Source: Burhinus oedicnemus
Lineage: Eukaryota > Chordata > Aves > Charadriiformes > Burhinidae
Assembly (NCBI GenBank): GCA_008921705.1
Contig: VFFE01007854.1
Coordinates: 1,480,113-1,544,112, forward strand
Direction of reading: 5' to 3'
DNA: 64,000 bases
This document shows positions 34,201 to 48,700 of this stretch, piece by piece (position 1 is the stretch's first letter; each line of letters opens with the position of its first letter). The translations under genes were made by a program, and so were the position numbers. The notes under the pieces were generated by a model. The model saw only the letters and a program-made list of their open reading frames with translations, had not been told where the DNA came from and ran no database searches.

Positions 34201-37200
34201 CTGGTAGCTGCCGAGGCAGTTCCTGTAGAAGACAAGTTGTTTGCATATTGAATTGAGCAAGCAAGGCCATTCCCTTCCTAACTAACGTTAGTTCTTCTAA
34301 GGTGCCTGTATTTTAGCATCTCACTTTGTTCCAGAAGTCCCTCAGCTTCACAAAACTCCAGAGACTCCCAAATGCATGTCTCTGCCTGGTCTGCATTGGG
34401 TAAGAAACTGAATAAGTATTTGAATACCTAATAGCTGAAGTATCCAAGTTGTTCTGATTCAGTAAAGTATTTTGAGACCAGGACGAGATGCTATTTCCAA
34501 GCTTGGCATTTCTTGGTGGAGCATCAAGAGTTAGTTCTCTGAAACAAGTTTAAATAAAGCCTCCAAATTCTTTGAGTGGCTCCAAGCCTGTGTACATTAG
34601 TGAAAACATCCAACGCCAGGGAATACCAAAGTTTTGAACAGTTACCATGTGAAATTGGGGAGGGTAAGAAGAGTGAGGTGTGGACATTAGATGGAAAACA
34701 GTTGTTAGGGTGGCTTTTCCTATTTGGCATTCATCACCTAAGACATCAACATTTGACCCAACCAACAGCTGCTACATGATAAGACATTTGCGTAGATGGT
34801 ACATATAACTGCTCCCCGCACCCTACACAAATATGATAAAGTCTTAAATATCAGGAGATATTTACTGCAGCCCTGTACAACATCCTACAAACCAAGGAAA
34901 GAATCTAGGCCATCACCATCTATAGTACTTGAATAATTTCCATGTCTTTCTTCATAGATCTTATGCATCCTTGTGATTATATGACTTCCTCTGTAGAATT
35001 AACACATGACCCAGAGTTCTCCTTCAGTTCTACATTTGTACAACTGAGTTTGACCTCAAATTAATGCTGAGACTTCAGGCATGATTCACCTCCTTTCTTT
35101 TGTATGGTGGAAAAGAGAGGGTGGCAAAGTATAACGCTGCAACCAATGCAAATGGCAGCATGAGCTACAGGTCAGTCAAATACCAAGTGTGCAAAATTTT
35201 CTACGCAGTGAGGTTATAGTAGGTTTAACAAGCATATGGGGAGGAACGTCTGCTCTGTTTTGGACGGTCTTTCTTCTTGTTTTGGAGAGAGACAGAGGGT
35301 ATTTTCCTCCCACTGAGTTCATACAGCTCCCTGAGGCAGGAGCCTGTGCATCACTTCTTTCTCTCCCTGTACTAACAGGGTGAGGATGTTGGAGTTGGTA
35401 CCGCGGTGGATTCTCCTACATGCTCTCCCTGCTGCTTGCTGTGCCCCAGAGAGCCAAATTCTGTACCCATGGTGCTTCCTTCCTTCATTTCTGAGTCATT
35501 ACCTTTCAAAATGCGGCCCTTTCCTGAGAAAACACGTGGCAACAGCGGTCCCTGTGCTGCGACAGCCGGATCTGCACATCCACGATGGCAGGGAATGACC
35601 TTGTAGCAAAGCACCAAAGTGGGAACTTTCTTCGTTTCTTCCCTATGCCCTGGCATTTCTCCCTGATGACCCTGGCTAAATTGCATCCTATCTGTGTCCC
35701 CATTGCCAATCTATAAAATGGACACACTACTGTGTTTCTTCCACCTATCCATTTTTATCTTGCTCTTTAATACCAGAACAGAAGATAAGAGAAGAGGGGC
35801 TTTCATCTGACGTCCTTGGTGGGTACTTAGACAAGAGGCCAAGATCTTAGCTGGGTTTTGTGGGTAAATTGCAAGGAGGGAGGATTTGGCCTGAATTATT
35901 CTTTAACTTGTAAGGCGTAATATTGCTGTCTTCAAAGATGTTGGTGGGAGGGGGGTAAAACGAAACTTAAATTTTTATGAAATATATAAAATAGTCACAA
36001 TGAAGAGGCCATGTTTTATTTGGGATATTATTTCTATACTGGATGTACACTGGACTTACACTGTTTTGATAGCAGGCGCTTATCACTGAATACACAGAGA
36101 TTTCTTTCCTCCTTACCTAAGGAGGAATGAAAAAATCAGAAGTAGCAAATTTAGAATAGTGAAAAATGCAGCTTTTAAAAATAATCATGGGAGAAAACAA
36201 CAAGCATGTTTGCTCATGTCCTTTATCTCAGTCAGCTAATCTCGCAGAATGTCAGCTTGTATAGAAATAGATTTTTACATATGAACTTGTTACATCACTT
36301 CCTAAAAAAAGAGTATTTAGCTTGTACTTAAATAGCACATTCAGAGACTGTTTATGCAGTATTTCTGCTGCAAATGTATGATCCTTGTTAGGTAGCTAAG
36401 CTCTGTGTGAAGTGTTAAAACTGCAATGTATTTATTTGATACTTACTGTGTGAAAGATAAAATACTTACAAAAGAATCAGTTTGAAATCTTGATACTTTT
36501 TATATCTTAATTTTTTTTTAAAGATTAAATTGTTTTCTACCATTTTGATCTTTACTGGTCATAGGGAACAATTATAAAATAAAAGATATGCTAAAAGCAT
36601 GTGATATAAAGAAAGCCTTCTATGAAATCCATCAAATTAGTCATAGCAAAACTGAATTCAAAATTTAAACCCCATGTTTTATCCAAATGTAGCTTGTTTA
36701 TTGTGCTGTACTCTAACAAAGCTGAGAAACTATCCAATTTAAAACCGGTGAAATATCTTGTATCTCACAATGGTATTTCAATGTATGCTATTAATTCTTC
36801 CGAGTCAACTCGGATGTAGTCCCCCCATGTGATTTTAGGAAGAGCAGAGACAACAATGTGTCTTTGGAGGTGCTGTTTTTCAGCTGAAATGTGAAATCGA
36901 TGTCCTGACCATTTGTGGTCATTAAAAATCCCATGGCACTTTTCTGCAAGAGTAGAGGCATTGACTCCCAAGTCTTGGTGAAATTCCAACTAAGTAATTA
37001 TATTCCTCCTGATACAACCTTCCTTTTAAAGCTAATTTAATGTTCCTCTTCAGCTGTTCAACCCTGCTTTAAGTGGAAAATCTGTCATTTCCCTTTGTAA
37101 ACTTTTCTTTAGTTCTGCTTTGTACTGACAATTAGTAGCCGTCTTTTCTCTTGCCACATCACTGATGCATGTCTGTGCGGCAGCAGTGAGCGCGTGTGCG

Positions 37201-40200
37201 AGCATGGGACCCCTACAATTTGAAGAGCTGTTTATTGATGGGCTGGTTAAAAGCCATTGAAATTAACAGGATGTATCCCTTTGAGTTGGTGGTCACAGGA
37301 GCCATCAACGCTGTAGCTGAGAGGTGTTGCCCAGCTGGACGTTTTGGACCCCTGATTTTCTTGTGGAGTGTAGAGCGGAGAGACTGTTGGTGGTACGGTG
37401 TCTGCTCCCCATCTGCCTGGAGGCAGAGCCGGGAAAGAGCGGTCAAAAGCATCAGATGTGTTGTTTGTTCTGGCAAGCCCGATTTTGCCCGTGGGGCAAA
37501 ACAAAGAACAACTTCACGGGTATGCAATATTTGGAAATATTTTGAGGTAGAACTTCCTCGTTATCAACATCATTGCAATTTGTTACACATACCTTATCAG
37601 CACCATTGGCATATCCAGTTATGCCCACAGTGGATAATCCTGGAAAAATATATAACTTTTCAAGTGATCCTCTCAAATACTTCATTTGTCTTCAACTTGT
37701 ACTTATTTTTGTTCACAAATATATCCCTTCTGGTACAGTTAATGCTTGTGCCAGGTATTTAGTAAAGGGTTGAACCTTTCACCCAAACCAGAAATATCAG
37801 CCTTAATCTTTAGGGTTTTTTAGTGCTTCGTGGAAAATGAGCATAAGTGATAGAATTAACTGCTGCCACATGTCCCAGGGAACCAAATGGGTCATGGTCC
37901 CTTGTCCTGGAAATGCCAGGACCTTCTAACCTTCCTGACTGAAACGACGACTGCTGGCTCTGATGCCTACAACCATGACCTCAGGATTTGGACACTTCAC
38001 AAGCTGGAAGACTCTCATATTCTGCATCTTGGGGGTTTACTGCTTGAATTTGTGCTGCTCTCTTAATAGCACACCATACAGATCACTTCTTCAGCTTCAC
38101 CCTTATCCTTATGTCCTTATCCTCCTGTGCCGTAGGCGGGCTTTATCCTCTCCCCAAAGTGTGAGATGGAAAAAGGAAGCATGGTGACGTGATTGCAGGA
38201 ATGTGTTGCTGCTTTTCTTTTTGCATCTTCCCTAGCACCCCGGTAGATTGCTTCACTTGAATCCATATGCTTTTCTTTCCAGAACAAAAATTGTTCTCGA
38301 TGGAGAATCACTAAGGGCCGTGATCCTGCAGAAGCAAAAATTTTTTCTAAGCGTAGTCTTGACTCACATGGTTTGAACTCAGTTCTCGCAAAGTTTCCTG
38401 GCATGCATCTAGCAGAATATACACAAAATTACCTCAGCCACCCTTTAAAGCCCTGCCCCGTCTCTCGTGCCTCAGTTTACATCCTTGCAGAAGCACAGCG
38501 TAGAGTATTAAACTGGACAAAAATGTGGCACAGTTAAACCTCAGAGCTGTGTTGTGCCAAAACCCTGCACGTAGGTGGGTAACAACAGCTGCCAGTCAGC
38601 CTCTGAGAGGAGAGCACCATATGACTTCTCAGTGAACAAAACATTTAATACAAACAGAACACTTTCCAAATATCCTGAAGAGTTTTCCTGAGCAACTTTC
38701 TTTAAACAAAACTAATAGGCAGTAAAGTCTGTTTGCTGATCTTTATGCAGATCTTCCCACTCCCACTTCACTATAAGGTTTTGACTAAAATATTTATACT
38801 TTTTTGCTTTGGTACACATCCTACTCCGATCCTACGGGAAGGATTTCTCAGCCTGTAGAGAGAAATGACAAAACGTGTGTGTGGTGCCTGGCTCGCCCAC
38901 ACTGGCTTTCTGGGTTTTGCGAATAGCTATGTAGTCCTCTCTGCAGGGTGCAGAGCCTCTTCCGTAGGTTAGAGCCCCCCACAGCTCTAGCGAACAACTT
39001 GTAAACCTGCAGTTTGAGTTTTTTGGGGAGACTACATGTGATGGGGTAGCACTTCGGGGTGCAGACGTCCCACCCAGCACCTTCGTGGCTTCACCAGCAC
39101 CTTCACCTTCCGTATGTATGGACCACATCCTGCGCAGCTGAAGACAAAATGCTGGGAAATTGTAAATGACCTTCCTGGGAATGCTGGGACTGTACTTCGT
39201 AATGTCACCCTCCACCTAACAGCTTCTCCAGGGTCTTTAGCCTTGTCCTCTTCTGTCCCTAGCGCTGTTGCGCATTAGCTTATCCCATTTGCTTTGGCAC
39301 TGATTTCAGTGGAATTCGGGGCAGCCCTGACGAAGCATTTCCATTTCCATGCTTACTCTTTTCCAAGGTCATTCTTTTATATCATAGGCGGGATGTGAAA
39401 ATACGTGATCTTACATTCATTTTCCTTTTGACTATTATCCTTCTCTTGTTTTTATCCATTACAAAAATACTTTTTTCCTGTACATACATTAAATTATGAT
39501 TTATGTTTATTGTATGTGTCATTTGGGAGTACTAGGGATCTGAAAATTGGTTGCATAAGTCTAGCTTCAGTTTCTTGAAATACTGCAGAATGAGTATCCA
39601 TTATCTTTAAATAAACTTTAAGGGTTTTCTTGATGAGTAATTTGCTCCGTAAGATTTTCTTTTTTAAACTCCCATGAAATATATTTATAGAGCAGTGTTT
39701 CGATTCCTGATATTTATAGGACACTTACAGTGGACATTAACCATCTTCAGCAGTCCGTGTACCATTTATTTCCAGTGACATTGCAGGGATAATTGTGTTT
39801 GTTTTCTAGGAAAATAGTATTTTTAGTTTAATAATCTAAAGGGGTTTTTTAATTCTGTGTAATGGTTTAGATGTTTACTGAGCTGATGAGAAACAGTGAT
39901 ATCTTTGGATAGCTGGGAAGTAATCAGACTTCTCTTTTCCTTGTGAGTTTTACAGTTTTATTTGAGTTTGATCTATATTTCAAAAATCATTACTTTACAC
40001 ATTTTTTTTTTAAATTGGAGTTTGATCTGACCAAATGTGAAACTGATACCACAATTAATTACATTAAAATTGTATATGCTAAAGGCCTGCAGCATCTTTG
40101 TTTAAGATTCTGATCACATTCAGATATTTTTGCCACGGTATCGACTATTTAATAATTGTTTTCATAAGGCCAGCATCTCTTGTAGAGGGGGTTATTTAAC

Positions 40201-42731
40201 AAAAATGGAAATCTGTAGAAATTTAGATGCACCAGCCACTCACTGCTCTGCTCAGAAGCTGACAGTGTGTTTCCAGTTCAACATCCTCTTTTAAATATAT
40301 CTTACCCACCAGCGATTTGCCTGGTTGTCTCTTTAAGCTGGGTGAGCAACTGCTATTTTATAGAATGTGCTCCCGTACCCCAAAGCAACAAGGTTTGTGC
40401 TATTCTGTTATTAGAGAGATAATAGATAGCTAAAGGCTAGGGAGTCCCTGTAGAAGAAGAAACAAAGAAACGCCCAACCTGACTTTTTCATCCAGGTTCT
40501 TTCCCCAAAAAAGCATTTCAGTGAAAGGAAATGGTGCCTGTGATTAGTGGTGGAAGGGAAGAATTTCCTGACTGTTGGAACCATTTAGTCATCCAGTTCT
40601 TTGATAGGCTACAGAAAATATCATATTAATTCTTTGAACTGTATACGTTATGAGTAGGGCTTGGAAAATAAGGTGGTATGATACCAGTGTGCAGGAGAGT
40701 TTAATGAAAATAAAATATCTGAAATGTACAGCTGTATCAAATTACCCCATAGAAACCAAGTCTGTATTGCTCCACTCTAATTTAGTTTTCTTATCTCTTT
40801 CCATTCTCTTCCTTTTGCTCCTGGCTCTCACCTTTGATGTCATTTATATCATGGACTTTGTTCATTACAGGCACTTGTTAAATACATACGTGTCTGCCTT
40901 TGCTGGGGTGGGAACTGGCTCTTCTCAGAGGGCTTATATGTCTGTCGGTCTGATGCTGAACGGTGTGTGCAAGAAAAGGGTGTGAGCCATTTCTTGATTT
41001 TTTGCTTATTCCTCCTTGCAACCACTGAACATGCTTCTGCTCCGTGGCTTTCGAAGCAAAGCACTGGGAGGTTTAAGGCAACCTTCTGTGACCAGCAAAC
41101 TGCACAGCCTGAAGACAGAGACTCAACGACAACGCAAAGCCATGCGTGTTTGGCAGGACCATTTTATCTTCTCTGACACTGCAATGGAGTCTACAATTGC
41201 CAGTGTAACCATTAGGGAAAAAGCCTGGGTGTCACCATGGGGTGCTCAATAAAAAAACCCAAATTAATAATTAAAAAAACAAGACCCTTGTAGCTGCTTA
41301 TAGTTCATACAGTGCCAAAAAGCACAGGGGATCTATGACTAAAGAGGAGCTCTGAATTATTGTGGTTTTAGTATAATAACTCTGTAGTTGGCCCATCAAA
41401 AAAAATGGCTTCAGAACATGATAAAGCTCTACAGGAGCCTTCAAAAATACCTTTCTTTTTTCTTTTTTTTCTTTGGATTCATAAAGAAATTGGGCTTGGG
41501 GGTTCAATCGGTATTTATAAGGTTTGTACCCTCAACAAAAATGTGTAGGCTTGGTTCCATATGTAGAGATCATTAGATTCATGATTTTGGGAACTGTTAA
41601 GGCAAGGAAGATTTTGAGACCTGTCTTAATTACCATCACCACCACCCCCAAAAAAAAGATTAGATATCACACACCCCCCGTAAAAGTGGATGGAAGGATT
41701 TTCTGTTCCTCAGCTGTAAACAAGGAGAAGAGAGTATTGTTGAGAATTGTCCCACACCACAAGCTCAAAGCTACAGATGTGAAATTTTGCAATTTGGATC
41801 TTAGCTGAAGCGAAGAGGGTATGACCTCACCAGCTCTCTTTCATGCGGCAAACTTAAACATAGGACCAAGATTTCATAACTGGATGAGCAAAGTGTGAAA
41901 TGGGATGGACCTCTGGTCAAGTGTAGGAGAACGAACCCCTTTATGCCTCCTTGCTGTATTTTTTTAAGGTCTTACAATGGGAGAGAAAGGAGATATGGAG
42001 CCATCCAGCCGTTTTCCAGATGTTTGGATATGGTCTAAGCAAATGTGTTGGGGAGGGGAGCAAGGGCATACAGTGGTGGTAGATCTGGGATGTGTTTTAA
42101 GGACTGTGTACATAGGTAAGGAGGATGTATTTAATTGTGCTTTAATGTGACCTACCAGTTACATGAGCCCGCTTTCACTCCCTCACACTCTGTTTCCCTC
42201 AAACAAGTTGCAAACCCACAAAACAGATTCAAACAAGTAAATTGGATCAAAAATCACATATTTGGAAAATAACTGTTGCCTAAAACCCAATATAAGAAGA
42301 ATTAACATTAACATGGGTTTTTTTTCCAGTGTATGACATGGTTATAAATCTGTCTAATGTCTTGCTTTTGCTGCAGCACTGAAAAAAGGGAACTTTTTCC
42401 ACTGGAAAATTGGCCCAGTGCTACGTTTTGGCTATGTAGGATCCTGCAGTGCTGGCATTTGAAACAGTGATAATTTAATGCTGAAAAAATGAGTAATTGA
42501 ACCATTGAGAACTTCGTTCTGATGGAATCCTTAGATCACACTCCATCATCTGTTTTTCACATTCTTGTGTATACGATCCCGCAGACGTTGCATCCGCAAA
42601 TGACGCATTCATGTATAAAGCTGTGTATGTGTGTCTGCACGCCTGTAAAATATAAGCAGTACAAAGGTGTCTTTAAAATTTTATCGCTTCTTTAAAGACA
42701 AGCTAATTTTTCCTCGCTTTTTGTCTTTCAG
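31255..42731. other. No gene seen over about 11.5 kb
   Basis: No CR1, no recognisable protein and no supported exon. The longest open frame in the window (188 codons, 37196-37762) lies here and was rejected. Also present are a near-palindrome at 36106-36127 and an ATGCAAAT octamer at 35146-35153 overlapping a CCAAT box. Confidence 0.55.
36106..36127. repeat. 10-bp perfect inverted repeat with 2-base spacer
   Basis: TTCCTCCTTA (36106-36115) and TAAGGAGGAA (36118-36127) are perfect reverse complements around CC. It could act as a cruciform or a dimer binding site. Function unknown. Confidence 0.7.
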
Positions 42732-42767
42732 AGAGACTGCCACAGAGTTATCTGGATCCCTACCCAG
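42732..42767 (+). CDS. Candidate coding microexon, 36 bp
   Basis: The flanks are among the best splice signals in the window: an uninterrupted pyrimidine tract ending in TTTTTGTCTTTCAG before, and ACCCAG|GTAAGC after. The 36-bp length is a multiple of three. All frames are open, so the frame is set by the candidate upstream exon at 13569-13640, which leaves one base. In that phase the join gives E, then RLPQSYLDPYP, then one base left over (phase 1-1). Twelve-residue symmetric microexons are typical of alternatively spliced neuronal or muscle genes. The protein is not recognised. The distance to the upstream candidate would be a 29-kb intron. It could still be a chance pairing of splice-like sites. 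Confidence 0.4.
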
Positions 42768-45700
42768 GTAAGCAAGTTGCTGTAAACTGCATCTGTGTAT
42801 CAGCGGCTGGAAGGTGCGGAAAGAAACACGGCCTTTTGAGCCAGCACACGATCCTTTTCCTCAGGAAAACTGCTGGGATACTGTAAGCTGGGGGTGAGGA
42901 GGACACACACTGCATGCCGTAGACAAGACGGATGATTATGAAATACTGGCGCAACCAAAACTCCACGGCTTAAAGCGACGCGCTGGAGTTGCTTTGAGGC
43001 TTAGCACAGTTGTGCACCTGGTGAGAAAAATCCCAGATGTGGCTTTCCTCCAGCTGTGCAATTATACCCATTGCAGGTGGTTTGGCTTTTGCTTTACATT
43101 TCACCTGAGGGATGAGGGGAGGGAAATTGGAGGTGGGAGGAAAAAATACTGTGATCTTAAGGCATTTTCATTTGGAAAGCAGGAAAGCAGCTTAGACCAG
43201 ATTCTTCTATGCTGAGAAAGCTTTTCATAAAATAATAGAACTAGACAAGACTCCCAGGCTGCAGTAGAGGTTTTTGAAGAGAGACCTGCCTACGTATTGT
43301 CAGAGGATGCAATAAAACGCTGTAATCATGCAGATGGAGAAAAGGGTGGAGAGAAGGGAAACAAAAAAATCTGATAGGGTAACCTGTCGCTTAGCAGAGA
43401 TGTCTGGTGAGCGAAAAAAAATGGTGCTCTCAGTCCTCTTGCATCTTCTGCCACAAGTTTTGCTCTTTGAGGCACAGGAGGTTTTAATGGGATCCTGATT
43501 TGGGGGTTTTTGATATCCTCGGATTGATATCGATGTAGTCCATAAGCTATATAATGTTAAAAGCGTATTTCAACAAGAAAATCAGTTTTCTTTAAGCATG
43601 GTAATACAGACAAGTTATTTCTGCTTCTAAGGCAGAGAAAAAATGTCTACTTTCATGTGCGCGTGGTGTGTATTAGTTGGCTTGACTGTTGTTAAGCTGT
43701 AAAAATGTAGGTTTTCACTGCGTGTCGTGGTTTTTCCTCTGTTGTAACGTATCCCCTTGTTTTCTAGGTACAAACTAGTGTAATTTATATCAGTTGTTCA
43801 TTTATTAGATACCTTTCTTCTTATGACTTACCATCCTCAGTTGTGCAAGCAAATATGCTGGTAAAATTTTGCCAAGCATTTGAAGTGCTGACCAATGACC
43901 AGGCCCACCTGACACGTAAAAGATTTTATTCATCTTCATTGCAAAAGAGTTACAATTCTTCATACATACAAAAAAACAAACAAAAAAAGAAAAGAGAGAT
44001 TCAACAGAGTAGCTGTCTCCTTGATTAGGAATGTCAGTAACACTGCTTAGCTGTATCTTTTACTGGTTTCAGTGCTAAAATATTTCCAGTTTGACTGCAT
44101 GCCCCTAATTGGTTAGGTATTACATGACTAATATACTGGAAACATCAAGTCCTTGTACTGCAGAAATGAATTCCACTTCAAATTAAAGTTAAAATGAGAG
44201 ATACAGGTGCTTGAATAAACATTCAGTTTCATACTTGCCATTAATGATTGCCTAAATGTGTTTTTTGAATTATTACCACAAGGCTTTAATTTCAACTGTG
44301 GCAAGATGTCGCAAGTAAAAATCAGATTATACAAGCAATGTGCGCAAGGCATTGTAATTGTGTTATAAATATTAAAACCAATGATCTTGTCTTGATTTAA
44401 AACAAATGTTTAGAGCTCTGTGCAGGTTGGCCAGTCCTCCAGCCTTCTCGGGGATTCACCTGTTCCTGCACTTCTCTAAATAAGCAGTTCCTTGGGGTTT
44501 TTCATCTTATCTTTTGATGTATTAATCTAATATTTTTGGTGGTTCTTTCAAACTTCAAGTGAACCATTTTGCTATTATTAATTCATAACAGTGAAACAGT
44601 CTACTTTCCCCACCAACACCGCATCTTCTTCCACCCTCACCCTGCAACTACATTATAGCATATAAAATTTTAGGTGTTGCACCTTGAAATGATGAAACTA
44701 ATAACTGCTTTCCCATAGTCACTGTGCTTGTTGTATTTTGTCCGATGGGGCAGAAGAAGCCCTCTGTAATGCTAGAAATGGAACTCTCATTTGTGCAGGC
44801 AAACACGATGCCTTGTCTCAGGGCAATAGCAACTCGGGGATGTATTTGTGGCCAGGACTGATTTCAAGCGTTCGTCAACCTGGTGAAAGGGTTTTCGCCG
44901 CAAGCGCTGTAAGTGTGAGCAGTTGTGTCAACTCATGGAATATTTTGTCTGACTGTCAGGAAGGCTTAGGCACTGGTGGCACTAATTTTTTATTGTCATT
45001 AAGAAAACCCCAACAACCTGATGAAAAAAAATTCCCTAAACCCCCTTCTGAATTTTACAAAGTTGAATTAGAGAAGTTGGGGAGCTGTTCCCAGAAAGCC
45101 CTGTAAATAGTCAGAAGTTACAGAAGAGAATATTTTGAATATTTTCTCCTATAGTAACCAGGAGAGGTTACTTATGTGCATTTTTTACAGAGAAAATATA
45201 ACAAAGTGTTTTGGTAAGTGGTGACTTTCTAATATAGTCATTTTCCATTAAATACTGCTGATTGATCTCTAATGATTACATTTAAGAGGAAGAAGAAATT
45301 ACGTTACTTCTTGCCACTGAAGAATATGTACTGTTGATAGGCAAAAGGAGAAATATCTGAGTTGGTGGACGTCATTTAGGAGGAAAGCTAATAGATTAAC
45401 TTTGCCTGTAGAAAGATATAAAAATATTCAGCATGATTATATTGTGTCAGTTCTAATTTACCAGTTATTTCTGATGATTTGAGGAAGCTCGGGCTACAGA
45501 AGGAATTGAAAATTTAAACTTAAAATATGATAAAGAAGCTTTACAATTTTTATATTAAATGACATTATTATATCTATGAACGTATATTGTTTTTTCGAAG
45601 AAAGGCTTTCTGTGTGCAACAGCACATCAAAGAACGGATCTTCACAAGGAAAACTTTATAATAATATTAAGTTGTTCATTGCATGACCTATTTAGAGTAC

Positions 45701-48700
45701 TCGGATACTTCTTGTTGTAGACTACATAATTAAATTTTAAATGGAACATGATAAAGAAATTATACTGGTGATCTCTAGAGATTTGAATACCCTATTTGGA
45801 TCTTTACAAGAGTGTAGTGAAGGCATTCTTTAAAATTTAATAAAGGTCTGGCCTATTTTTTTTTTTCCTTTTAGATGTTCTATAGCTGCTATAGCAGTCC
45901 TATTTCAAACTGTATTTGTTCTCAGCATTACATAGATGGTACCTGCGATAACAGACCAAACTAAAAGTATGAGAAGAAATATAGCTTGACTTGAGAAACC
46001 CACCGTTTAAACGTGATACAGAACAATTAATGAATGAAGATAAGCTCCTAAAATCTTGTGGCACCTAAGCTTGTAACCACCCTTTCCTAGACCAGCATCT
46101 GAGCTCAGCGGTCGAGGGGAGCAGTAAATTCGCGAGGTGGAGTGCTGGAGCGCAGTGCAAAGCCCTGTGGGCACGGGGGAGATGGTGTTTGGAGCTTAAA
46201 CGAGAAAATGCTCAGCTTCAGTATCAAAGGAGTGATTTCAGTCTCTAGCCACTTCTGTTTGTTTCTGTGAAAGTTACTTTATATTTAAAGAAGAACAAAT
46301 ATTTTAAGTGTAGACTAACCACGTGGATTGTTTATTTGCTTAATACTAGATTAGTAATGATAACAGAAGTAAAATTTGGGCTATTTTTCCACTTTTATGT
46401 AAGGGCTAGATTTTACATTTCACTCGGGGATGGGTGTAAAGTTGAACTGGTCACTTCCTCCTCTAAGCTGTTCTTATTTGCTGTTAAAAAAAAAAGAGAA
46501 TAATTTGCACAGATATTTTTTGTAGAAAAAATTGTAGAAAGATCTCTGCAGTGCCTGCTTAAATCATGAGCATAACTCAAGAAATCTTGTATTTTGACGT
46601 AAAGGCCATCTTAAAACTGTCATTTAGAAATCTTTTTAGAAGAGTGGGAGGAAAACTGCAATGAAATATAATGGCATGGATACATTGACGTGAAAACAAT
46701 CAAGTATGTTCAAAGTGGAAATTCAAATCTTTAGCTTTTCTTAGAATTGTAGTAATTTGCAAACTTTATCTATTTTAAACCAGTGGTCTGGAGTAAGGTA
46801 CAAATTTTAAGCCCTCCTGAGTTGGAGTTTTATTCTCTACCTTTCCATAAATTTCTTTAATAGTGTCTAAGTTCCATTTACTGTAGAGACTTATGTTCTT
46901 GCATGTCTACGGCATTTTGAAAATAGAATTTAAGTACTGAAGTCACTTTGGTACTTTTGAAAAATGTTAACCTGCAACTTCACCATTATTTAAATCTAAT
47001 GCAACTAAGCTTTTATCTAAAGGGAAAAGAAGAATTGACAACCCACCATATGACAAGCAAAATGAAATCTCTTGATCACTAACTGTCAGCAGTCTTTCTA
47101 ATACCATTGTGTTAGGGAATGATATGTCTTCCAAGGAGCTAAGTACACGAGGTTTTGAATCATTTCTGTCTTGACAGCCTAACCCAAGTAACTGCTTGTA
47201 AGTGCTTGGATGAATTATAAAATCCATGTGGCTCTGTAGAGTGAGTTAATAAAACATCTATGAGCATTTTAATTACTATAAAATAAAAAAGATTTTTTCC
47301 TGACAGTAATAGGGGCATGGACTAAAGACCTACTTGACATCTCAATTGCTGTCTTCAGTGGTTTTGCATGGACGGTGGGAGCTGAGGTTAGCTTCTGCTT
47401 TTGCTCTTCTCGTCCCCTTCAGGTCTTCTGCCAAGCAATTTCTCTCACTCTGAGAACGCCAGGTTATACCTTTCCCCCTCACGTTTCTTATATAGTCTTG
47501 ATGTCCTCTCATGTCACCCATGCTGCTTTGCCATTCATGTCAGGCTTGAACACCCATCCACCTACACCATACACGCCTGCCAATCTACGACAGAATTTTC
47601 CTTACCTTGATACAACGTTTACTGAAGTTTTATTCTCCCTTAAATAAAGCAGGGATTTGACATAGCCCATTTGTGACCCTCTCTTCTAATGGAGAAGTTC
47701 TGCTTCCCACCTCCAAATCCCTTCTCAAAACTCACTTTCATTTAGAGCTATATAAATAATAGGTCAAGAAAATGCTGTGCATCCCGGGTGGCAGTCAGTG
47801 GTGGCTGATAACATTAAAATCTCTTGAATGTCAAACTATATGCAGCTAACCAGAGTTAGTATTTGGAAATGATATCATCTTGTACCTTTTCTGAAACTAC
47901 ATCATTAAAAAGAAAAGAAAAAGATTCCAGCCCTCGATATTTAAATGTTCTCAAGTCAACTGTCTTAAAGAGCAGGTTCTCCATGATTTGGATGCCTGCC
48001 ATTTTCTGAATAAAATTTTAAATTGAGGTTTGAATTTAACTAATCACTCTCGTTAAAAAAAAATAGAATTAATTCTTATGTTTGACCTTTGGCTATGCCT
48101 CAGGTGCTTATTTCTAAATACTATTTTCTTTCATCTAACCTTTGAGCTGTTTTTCTGTACTGCAAGCAGGACTGCCTGTTACCCGTTGTATGTGCCGTAT
48201 AGGAATGCCCTGATGCTGTTTGGTCTTTCCAAGGTGCTGCAATATAAATTACAGTAATTATTTATTAAACCTATTATTAAATGGGTTTGATGTTATTGTA
48301 AGTGAATCTGGGGTTTTTTTAGGAAATAATACGCAAGTTGTCTCTGAACTATTCTGATTTTTATTTTCTCTAAGTACAGCTTCAATGTCATTAAAATGTG
48401 GCATGGAGTTATTCCTTCTAGAAGCTGTCAGCAATTTTTTTTTGTTGTTTTACATCCATTTTGAAATATGTTTTTTACAGCTAATGTTAATCTTATAACA
48501 CACTTATGTGCAATCTGATCCCTTTCTGAAGAGGTATTTTTAAAATCTTAAGAGGAGCCTAAGAAGCACAGGGGTGATTATCCATATGTGCTTACTGATG
48601 ACTTGCATTCAGAAATTACTAAGATACCAATGGCAGGATTCACATTGCCTAAATTTAGCTATCGCAAAAGTCCTCGGTCTAAAGAACCAGGGGAGAAATG

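Noticed and set aside
37196..37762. Longest open frame in the window, 188 codons from ATG
   Set aside because: No recognisable domain and no signal peptide. Other frames on both strands are open across the same stretch, and the residue mix (many W, C, I, H) looks random. A frame of this length is not unusual in 64 kb of six-frame vertebrate DNA.
45875..45964. Strong acceptor followed by ATG and 29 codons with four cysteines
   Set aside because: Resembles part of an EGF-like module but lacks the full six-cysteine spacing and any good donor or poly(A) signal.
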